DNA from: Acanthamoeba lenticulata
Taxonomy: Eukaryota; Discosea; Longamoebia; Acanthamoebidae
Reading direction: 5' to 3'
Assembly (NCBI GenBank): GCA_002179805.1
Contig: NAVB01000219.1
Coordinates: 1-18,284, forward strand
Length of the DNA: 18,284 nucleotides
In this document: piece after piece, positions 9,501 to 16,730 of the stretch
Layout: each line of letters begins with the position of its first letter
How positions within the stretch are numbered: position 1 is the first letter of the stretch
Notes under the pieces: generated by a model
Told to the model about the DNA's origin: nothing
The model's input: only the letters and a program-made list of their open reading frames with translations
The model's database searches: none
Translations under genes and position numbers: made by a program

Positions 9501-11634
9501 GGCCGAACGCGAGGCCGTGGAGCGGGCCCAACGCGAGTTTGACGAGGCCCGCAAGAAGCGGGCCCTCAGCGAGTCGCGCCGGCCGGTGTCGCGGCGCGCG
9601 AGCGACCCGGCGCGCTGGCAGCACGCCAAGATCGTGACGGCGCAGTGCGCCATCCGCCGCTGGCTCGCCCGTCGGCTCCTCCAGCGCCTCCGTACGTCTC
9701 TCATAATCATAATCTTGCCTCTGGGATGCGCGAGCTGATCGTGAGGATGGTGTGTGCTTTGTGGAATTCCAGGAACGCAAGGGACGAAGCGCCGCCAAGT
9801 GGTCAACGAGATGCTGACCACGGAGCAGTCCTACCTCGACGTCCTGCTGCTGCTCGAGCAGTGCCGGGACAGCTTGCTGGTGGCCAAGGACGGGGACAAG
9901 GAGCTGGTGCCGCGCGAGGAGATCAACCTGATCTTCAACGACGTCGACGTGCTGGTCGCCACCAACACGGCCCTCCTCAAGCAGCTGGAGCCCCTCATCC
10001 TCACGTGGCATCCCTACACTTCCCTCGTCGGCGCCATCTTCCTCGCCAGCGTACGCGGCCTTCTCTCTCCGAGTATTTGAAATATGCAGCTGTTGAATTC
10101 CTCACATTCCCGTCGCGCTTGGGCAGTCGGATTCGTTGCGCTCGTACACGGGCTACGTCAACGGCTACGACAAGGCGCTGCGAACGCTGCGGGAGGTGTC
10201 CGACCAGAACAATGCCTTCCGCCTCTTCATCCAACGCTTCGAGAAGGAAAAGTCGAGCCGCGACAAGATCATCGACCTTCCCTCCCTTCTCATCGTACTA
10301 CTCCTTTCCCTTCCATTTTCTTTCTTTTTAAAAATAAGAATTGATTTACTTATGCATTTTTTGCTTCACGCAGAGCCCGGTGCAGCGGATCCCGCGCTAC
10401 GAGCTGCTCTTGCGCGATCTCCTCAAAATCACGCCGGCGGACCACCCGGACCACGGCAACCTCGAGGCCGCCCTCGAGAAGATCAAGGTGCCCGCCATCA
10501 CCACTGTCATCGTCCTTTGCAAGGCTTTGGACTCACGTGCGGCTTTGTTGTTCATGTGCGGCAGGTGATCGCCAACTACATCAACGAGAGCAAGCGAATC
10601 GCAGACCGGGCCGAACGTATGCAGGAGCTTACCACCAACGTCTACGATCGCACCCGCCGCACGCCCTTCTCCAGCAACAAAACCGTCGTACGCCCCCCCC
10701 CTTCGCTTTCGTTCTTCTTTTCGTTCTTTATCTCTTCATTCCTTCTTTCGGCTTCGTTCTTTGGCTCAATCTCGTCCCCCCATACGCGGGAGAACAGAAG
10801 AATTTGATGAAGCCGGGCCGCGAGCTGATGAAGGAGGGCGCCCTGGTGCGGGTCAAGTCGAAGCGCAACGAGAAGGAGTTCTGGGTGTTCCTCTTCAACG
10901 ACATCCTCCTGGTGACCACGGCCAAGGAGAAGAAGAGCAAGAAGAAGCGCGGCAACACCATGAACCGCTCCTTCAAGCACAGCCAAGAGGTGCCCCTCGA
11001 CGGCGTCTCCATCATGACCCTCACCGACGAGCGCGCCAACAACTACACCATCATCATGCGGTTCGTCACCCACGCGTCAGCCGCCACCTTAAGAACTTTC
11101 GCGCAATGCTGACGTGGCACGACACACAAACACAGGCTGCCGACGGGCAAGAAGATGCTGTGGCGCGCGCGCTCGCGCATGGACCGGGACTCGTGGGTGC
11201 TCGAGATGCAAAAGGCCATCAAGGAGCGCCAGGAGGCCCACCAGCAACGTCTCCTCACCCTCAACACCGCCGCCACGCTAAGCGGGAGCAGCAGCAACCT
11301 GGCCCTGTCGCCCCGCGGCGGCGTCGGTGGTGGTGTGTCGCCGCGCGCTGGTGCCGTGTCGCCGCGCGGCGGCGCGCCGACGGCTATGGGCAGCGGCGGA
11401 AGCAGCGGCAACTTCAGCACGTCCCCGCGGGGCGGCAGCGGCAGCGGCACGTTCAGCACGTCCCCACGTGGAGGCGTGCAGACGTTGTCGTCATCACCGC
11501 TGGCGTCGTCGCCGTCGGGAAGCCTCTCCCTGGGGTCGTCGCCCTCGGCCACGGACGAGTCCAAGCAGCAGCAGAACAGCGGCGTCTTCCGGAGCATCCC
11601 ACTCAACCCGTTTGCCTTCAACCGACGAACGTGA
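6531..11634 (+). CDS. RhoGEF: IQ-DH-PH guanine nucleotide exchange factor with long low-complexity N-terminus, 8 exons
   Basis: Predicted activator of Rho/Rac-type small GTPases at the membrane and actin cortex. Exons: 6531-6614, 6787-9691, 9773-10050, 10127-10294, 10374-10487, 10565-10687, 10798-11060, 11136-11634; phases agree and give 1477 residues. The start MGGTTS fits an N-myristoylation signal, with a Cys pair at 20-21 that might be palmitoylated. Then follow Arg-Gly repeats (about 42-70), a Ser/Pro-rich part, Gln runs (from about 228), His-rich runs, acidic stretches, an HGHG tract (about 600-622), a Glu/Arg coiled coil (about 650-835), an Asp/Ser acidic patch, a second short coil, and an IQ motif (IVTAQCAIRRWLARR, from 977). 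The DH domain runs from about 1003 to 1210, with TTEQSYL and LLISPVQRIPRYELLL. The PH domain follows (about 1230-1345), with FWVFLFNDILLV. The tail holds SPRGG repeats. The IQ motif suggests calmodulin or light-chain binding. An alternative last splice is discussed under rejected items. Confidence 0.9.
6730..6772. repeat. Long AT-rich palindrome in intron 1 of the RhoGEF gene
   Basis: Bases 6740-6761 form a perfect 22-base palindrome centred on GTTAAC. The symmetry continues outwards as an imperfect inverted repeat to 6730 and 6772, broken only by T against AA. The RNA could fold into an almost perfect hairpin ending 14 bases before the splice acceptor at 6786. The intron is 6615-6786 and is much richer in A and T than the flanking exons. 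Confidence 0.85.
7384..7437 (+). repeat. CAG/CAA tract encoding a Gln/His run
   Basis: Mixed CAG and CAA codons with interspersed CAT encode a poly-Gln segment broken by His in the RhoGEF N-terminal part. Further CAG runs lie near 7648-7671 and 7699-7720, and His runs near 7509-7600. Because the repeats use mixed codons, they look less prone to slippage than a pure CAG array. Confidence 0.85.
8503..8562 (+). repeat. GGCCAC/GGTCAC hexanucleotide repeat encoding (His-Gly)n
   Basis: A degenerate six-base array around 8503-8562 gives the alternating tract HGHGHGHGHAHGYDHGHG in the RhoGEF frame. It is the second alternating-His dipeptide tract in this window after the His-Asp array at 1-97. It may bind metal ions; this is inference. 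Confidence 0.8.
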
Positions 11635-11709
11635 GTCACAGAGTGTTGACGGATGACCCCTCCCTCTGCTCCTCGTCGTGTACAGCCAAAGCGACCCCCA
11701 ATGCGATTA

Positions 11710-11726
11710 TTTATTCATTTAATAAA
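11710..11726. terminator. Back-to-back polyadenylation signals between convergent genes
   Basis: AATAAA at 11721-11726 reads on the + strand, 87 bases after the RhoGEF stop. TTTATT at 11710-11715 is AATAAA on the - strand and is the only such word found downstream of the RBR ligase stop at 12098, about 380 bases away. The two overlap within 17 bases, which would let one small element end both convergent transcripts. Confidence 0.5.
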
Positions 11727-12097
11727 ACAAACCAGACATAACTTCAAGGTTTCAACGACATGCAGCCAAGCACGACCACGGAGCAGGCGGTTTGTTATGG
11801 GGGTTTTTACCTCTGCTGGCTGCCCTGGTTGTTTGGTGTAGCATATCATCTGCTGTGTTTGTTTCACCAGGCAGTAAAGCGTCTTCATCATGAGGAGGCC
11901 TTCCAGACGGACATCTGAAGATGCCCCCTAAAAGTTGCCATTGGCCTGAAACCGCCAGTGTACTCTGTGTAGCTACTTTGAGCCTGTTTCATGGCTCTAC
12001 CTAGGCCCTCAGCAAAAATCACACATTTAGACAACACTCGGGCTGGATTTGCATGAAGCACTCGTAACATGAGTTTAGTGGTAGCTTTCTCCCAAGA
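11727..12097. other. Non-coding or unassigned stretch between convergent genes, unusual composition
   Basis: The base composition is visibly more balanced than in the flanking GC-rich genes and lacks their simple repeats. It lies downstream of both convergent stops. The longest minus-strand frame (12070-11888, 60 residues) has a mixed, non-repetitive composition but no recognised motif. The stretch may be the long 3' UTR of the RBR ligase gene, or a fragment of an inserted element. No terminal repeats or target-site duplication could be seen. Confidence 0.4.
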
Positions 12098-15000
12098 TCA
12101 CAAGACAGCATCAGCGACCTTGTAGGCGCCGTACAAAGGAAGGCCGACAGCCACCGCGGGGACGGCCACAGCTGCCAGAGGCCACCCGGGAGCGCACAGC
12201 GCGGATCAGATAAGAGAGTCGAAGAGATATCGAGAGAGAGAGAGACTTATGTGACTATGAAGGCGACAACGACGTACCGAGAACAATTGGGGTGACGACG
12301 ACCACACCGGTCACCACGCCCACGGCGATGCCGGCAACGGCCGACACCTTGGCCGTCCGATGAAGACATCGGCCGAGCAGGGTTGGCGGCTTGAACTGCA
12401 GGCCTGCGCAGCGTGCCCCCGACGCGTAGTGTCCGTCGGTGTAGCGCTCCATGCAAATCCAGCAAAACTGGACTGTATTTCCATCGTCATCGTCATCGTC
12501 AGCGTCATCATCATTGTAGGTCATGATGGGGGCACGGTCAATACGACGAAGCGATCATGATGGAGGACGGAAGGGAGGGGAGGGGCGTACATTGGCATCC
12601 TTTGCATGTCTGTCGTAGATTTGCGCCACCCCATACCCCCAACCAACCGCAAGAATCACGAAACGAAGGGTCAGTTTCCAAACTAAAAGACATAATAAAA
12701 TATGAAGAATAAAAAGGAGAAAAAGGAAAACAGTCAAAAGACGACCAAGTAGTAGCAGTCGTACCATGTGGTTGCACCTGCACACAAGAAGAGAAGCGGA
12801 GGGAAATCATGTGAGCGTTGTTTTTTTCTGACGATAAATGGGTCCCGAACGAAGAAGGGGAGGAGGAGGAGAGATCTCTCGTGTGGCGCACCCCTTGTTC
12901 TTCTGGATGGGGGTCTGGCACTGCGGGCACGGGCGGGCGTGCTTCCTCAGGTACTGCTGGTCCTGTGTCGTTGGGGTTGATTGGTTTGTGGTGGTGTTGT
13001 TGGTGTGTTGTGAGTTTGTGGTGTTCAGATGAAGCCTGGGCATCAAGAAACGGAAACGGGAGGGAAGGAAACAAGGAGGAGGAGGAGGAGGAGGAGGAGA
13101 GGAGGAGGAGGATGGGGAGGAGGTTCTGTTGTACGCGCTTCTCGGCCCGCGTGAACTTCTTCTTGGCGACCTGGGCCAGCCGCTCGGCCTCCTGGCACGT
13201 GATGCCCGCGTGCCACTCCAGGTTGCACTTCCAGCAAAACTCGGTTCCTGCGTGACGCCCCCCCCCCGGGTGGTATGATCGTCACCATCCATCCAACGTG
13301 CGTGCATGTGTGCGTGTGTGAACGAGAGGGGGGGAGGTCCATCGCCACATCGCGGGTGGATGGTGAGGGAAATGTACCGCAGGTGGAGCACGTCATGTGG
13401 CAGTTCTCCTCGGACCCGTGCTCCGCCGTGGCGCAACCCTTCCTAACAGCCCCCCCCCCCCAAACACATCGTCACCACCATCATCATTCCCACACATGCG
13501 TCCACATATGTGTGCGTCAGACGATGATGAAGAAGATGACGGGGGTGAGGAAGGATGATGAGGAAGAGGTAGATACCGGGGGCACCAGCGCACGGTGGGG
13601 TCGTTGCGGAGCGAGGCGAGCAGGTAGAACTGCTCGTAGCGCGCAAACAGCTTCTTGGTGAGGATGTTCTTGAGGTCATCCTCGTCGATGGGCGCCGCGC
13701 AGGTCGGGTTGGGGCAGTGCAGCTTGAGCACCTGCCCGTCGTTGATCAGCCTGTTTTTTTAAATAATTATAAATAAATATTAAAATAAGTAATAAAGTCA
13801 AGGGCTCAGGTCAGGGTGAAGACGCGCGCGATGTTGGATTGATCACGACGTACACGTCGTAGTTGTTGCGGAGGCACGACTTGCAGTAGAGGCAGCCGCA
13901 CTTGAGCTCGTACCCGCGCTTCCCTGGCCACCTGCACCACCAACAACATAAAAGAGTTTTAAAATCAGAAGAAAAACAAGAAAAAGAGCGGTTCGATATA
14001 TACAAATAAAAATAAAAATTCGGAAGGAGGGGTGGTGGCGCACCAGAAGTCGTCCATGCAGATGAGGCACTCCTTCTCCTCCTTGCCCTCGTGGTCCTCC
14101 TCTGGTGTCCGAAGGGGGACGAACAGCAACGAGCGTCAGCACAGCATGCACATCCTCCTCACACGAGCACGAAAATGAGAGGAGAACTCTGGGCAAATGC
14201 GAACCATCACTAGCATCATCTTCCTCCTCCTCCTCCTCCTCTTCCTCCTCCTCCTCCACGTCGTCGGGTTCGGCCTCCTTTTCCTTGCTCTCGTACTCAA
14301 GAAAATCCGCGCCACGCGAGTCAGGGCGGTCCCAATCAGCAAAGTCCTCCAGCAGAGTAGGCGACTCGTCCGAGAATTGTCTGCGCGAGACACAATAATC
14401 ATATAAATTGGCCATAAATAAAAAATGAAGCAATTGACATGAAACAAACAAAAAAAAATTTAACAATGAAAAAAGGGGCGTACTCGGCCAGGGTGGACTC
14501 GTAGGTGCTGATGGCGTTGCTCACGCTCTCGTGCAGCATGATGAACGTGCCCAGCCGCTATAGCCGTCACGTCACCCAATGATCATCCAGCACGGCAGGA
14601 GAGACGGCATATCAGACCAACACCGCTCTGCTGTTAAGGGAAAGGGGAAAAAGGGGGTGCATGGGGATGCATGGAATGGGGACCTCGGGATCGTCGATGT
14701 AGTGGTTGATGAGGATCCGAAGCTTGGCCTGCATGTCGTAGATCGTGCCTGCACGTGAGTGTCCCCCCCCCGCCATAACGACGACGACGACAACCCCAAA
14801 AGGTCATCATCATGGCACCCTCAATCTGGTCTGAGAGAGAGAGAGAAGAGAGCATGCCACGCATACACACACGCACCCAACTGCACGCTGAGGAGGTTGG
14901 TCTGCTCGGGGCTGAAGCCGTGCCTGCCCTCGTCGAGCACCTGGTGAAGCGACTCCACCTGCCGGGTGATCACCGACGCCCGCAGCTCCGGAGGGACTCC

Positions 15001-15760
15001 CGCCGCCGCCGCAGCCGCAGCCGAGGAGGCCTGGCTGCTGCCGGCCACCAGCTGCGACACGCGGAGGGCCGGCGCTGGGCTCGAGGACGCGTCGAGTGCG
15101 GCGCTGTGGTGGAGGTTCCGCCCGGCGAGCTGGATGGAGTTGCGCAGGTTGGTGGGCGAGAAGATGGACGACGGCGCGTAGCCCGGCCGCACGCCAAACT
15201 GGGGCGTTGGCCTTTTGGGCTCGTGGCTGGCCACACACACCGCAGCAAGCGCGGCGATCAGCCTTTCCCTTGGGGCGACTGATCACAGAAAGAGGGGGGG
15301 GGAGAGGGCGCCTACTTGGTGGTGTCATCACGGGCCTCTTTGGTTCCTTCTTCCTGCGGAAAGAAGAAGGGTCATTTCCTTTCCTCCTCTTCCTTTTGGG
15401 GCAAAGACTGCCGTTTGGCGCTCCAAGGGGGAGGAGTGGGGGAGCTGGTTACGTACAAAGGAGACGTGCTGGCTGTGCTGGAGGTAGGCCTTCACCAACG
15501 AAAGTTCGTCCTCCTCGAAACCTACTTGTGCCGATCTAGTTAGATATATGAGAGGAAAGAAAGGACCTTGTCCACGCGGCAGCTATTTGGAGGGAAGAGG
15601 ACCAACCTTCGATGCTGCTGCTGTCGGTGGTGCTGTTTTGGAGTGACGGAGCTGCACAATAGCTGCGGACGGAGTCAGTCAAGGAGTGGTCGGGGAAGGG
15701 ATCACGAGGACTCGAGTCGTAAGAGTCCAAGAGTGGTTCTTTGTCCCGTCGGTTGAACAT
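12098..15760 (-). CDS. RBR (RING1-IBR-RING2) E3 ubiquitin ligase with GAT-like region and C-terminal membrane anchor, 18 exons
   Basis: RBR ligases take ubiquitin from an E2 bound at RING1 onto a RING2 cysteine, then pass it to substrate. Exons, 5' to 3': 15760-15607, 15521-15457, 15353-15316, 15226-14877, 14830-14819, 14748-14684, 14557-14484, 14380-14205, 14101-14044, 13931-13854, 13750-13577, 13442-13378, 13247-13135, 12962-12892, 12777-12765, 12609-12591, 12472-12278, 12171-12098; phases agree and give 597 residues. Residues about 163-253 are helical and resemble a GAT domain (MQAKLRILINHYIDDPE, then SVSNAISTYE). An acidic run follows. RING1 spans C323-C374 with C342-G-C344 where His is usual. 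The IBR is complete: C413, C418, C433, C436, C441, C444, H449, C454. RING2 spans C486-C515 with catalytic C499 in GCNHMTC. Residues 547-597 hold two hydrophobic segments, a likely membrane anchor. The donor after the acidic exon could also be 6 bases earlier. Confidence 0.9.
12591..12609 (-). other. 19-base micro-exon of RING2 (TCKGCQ)
   Basis: The minus strand reads an acceptor CGACAG, then 19 bases coding TCKGCQ plus one base, then the donor GTACGC. It supplies the RING2 zinc ligands C504 and C507 directly after CNHM. The phase agrees with both neighbours, and the next exon begins TC CAG TTT TGC TGG to give FQFCW. Confidence 0.85.
12765..12777 (-). other. 13-base micro-exon carrying the RBR catalytic cysteine (CNHM)
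   Basis: The minus strand reads an acceptor GTGTGCAG, then G TGC AAC CAC ATG, then the donor GTACGA. The first base completes the Gly codon left as GG by the previous exon. The exon therefore encodes the active-site Cys499 and the following His501. Without it the enzyme would lose its transthiolation residue. Confidence 0.88.
14819..14830 (-). other. 12-base micro-exon in the GAT-like region (DQIEG)
   Basis: On the minus strand, after a CT-rich tract ending CTCAG, the 12 bases ACCAGATTGAGG are followed by GTGCCA. Phase 1 on both sides gives LLSVQL-DQIEG-TIYDMQAK. As it is exactly four codons long and symmetric in phase, skipping would delete four residues without a frame change. Confidence 0.75.
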
Positions 15761-15967
15761 CTTGTGCAGCTGCGGCTCTTGCTAGTGTTGTTTGGCACCG
15801 GGTGTTCGTTGCCGTAGTCGCACAGGCGCCGGTTGCCATTTTTTGGATTTTTGTCCGTGGCTGTTCGTTCGGTGAATCCCCCATTATCTTTTGAAACAGC
15901 TTGGCCTGCTTTTGCGCAGACGAATCAAACACTTGCATTCCAAGTAGAAGACAGCGTTTTTGTTGTT
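15761..15967. promoter_or_regulatory. Short gap between EttA-like gene end and RBR ligase start
   Basis: This gap is 207 bases between two genes on the minus strand. It must hold the 3' end of the upstream transcript and the promoter and leader of the RBR ligase gene. No AATAAA is seen on the minus strand directly after the stop at 15968, and no clear TATA element is seen. A minus-strand frame from 15938 crosses it but overlaps the RBR start in another frame and has no domain. Confidence 0.4.
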
Positions 15968-16699
15968 TTACTTGAGCTTGATGAACTTGTGGCGCGTCGG
16001 GCCGTGGAGCTGCTCACGTCGCTCCATGTACTCGGCGTAGCTCCCCTCGAAGTAGACCACACGACCGTCGCCCTCAAACGCGATGATGTCGGTGCACACG
16101 CGGTCAAGGAACCAGCGGTCGTGAGTCACCACCACGGCGCATCCGGCAAAGGCCTCGATGGCCTCCTCGAGGTTGCGGAGGACGTGCACGTCGAGGTCGT
16201 TCGTGGGCTCGTCCATGAGCAGCAGGTTGCAGCCCTGCTTGAGCAGCTTGGCCAAGTGCACGCGGTTGCGCTCGCCGCCGCTCAGCACTTCGACCGGCTT
16301 CTCCTGCTGCTGGCCCCAGAACCGGAACTGTAGTCGCGCGTGTGTGCGGTGCGCGCGTGCGTGTGCGCTTCAGTGGAATGAAAAGAATGTTGGGCGTGGG
16401 GGCACGCATACGGCAGCAACGTATTGGCGCGTGTGGATGACGTTGTTGGGGGAAATCTCGATCTGGTCATCGCCCTCGGAGATCTCCTCGTAGATGGTGT
16501 TGCCCTCGGTCAGCTCGCTTCGGTGCTGCGTCACGTAGCCCGCGACCACCTGCACCGCACACACACGCACATGCGCGCACACGCGTGAGTCACCGCACAC
16601 GCGCGCTGCACACACCCGCGTGTTCCCGCACGCACCGACTCGCCGAGGCGGACGTTGCCCTCAAAGTCGTCGTCCTCGCCCGAGAGGATGTTAAGGAGG

Positions 16700-16730
<31 letters not shown>

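Noticed and set aside
11631..11721. An extra final RhoGEF intron (GTGAGT at 11631 to TACAG at 11685) replacing the TGA stop by an 11-codon tail
   Set aside because: The splice sites are good in form, but the tail would end inside the polyadenylation signal, leaving almost no 3' UTR. The simple stop at 11632-11634 was preferred; cDNA could reverse this.
12255..12278. RBR protein ending at the in-frame TAG just after 12278 without a last intron
   Set aside because: A GTACGT donor at 12277 and an acceptor at 12172 join in phase to a second hydrophobic segment with a clean TGA. This fits the membrane-anchor pattern better than the short Ser-Pro tail.
15702..15938. Minus-strand 78-residue frame over the gap between the EttA-like and RBR genes
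   Set aside because: It overlaps the RBR first exon in another frame and shows no family feature. The RBR exon 1 is tied by phase to the following exons.
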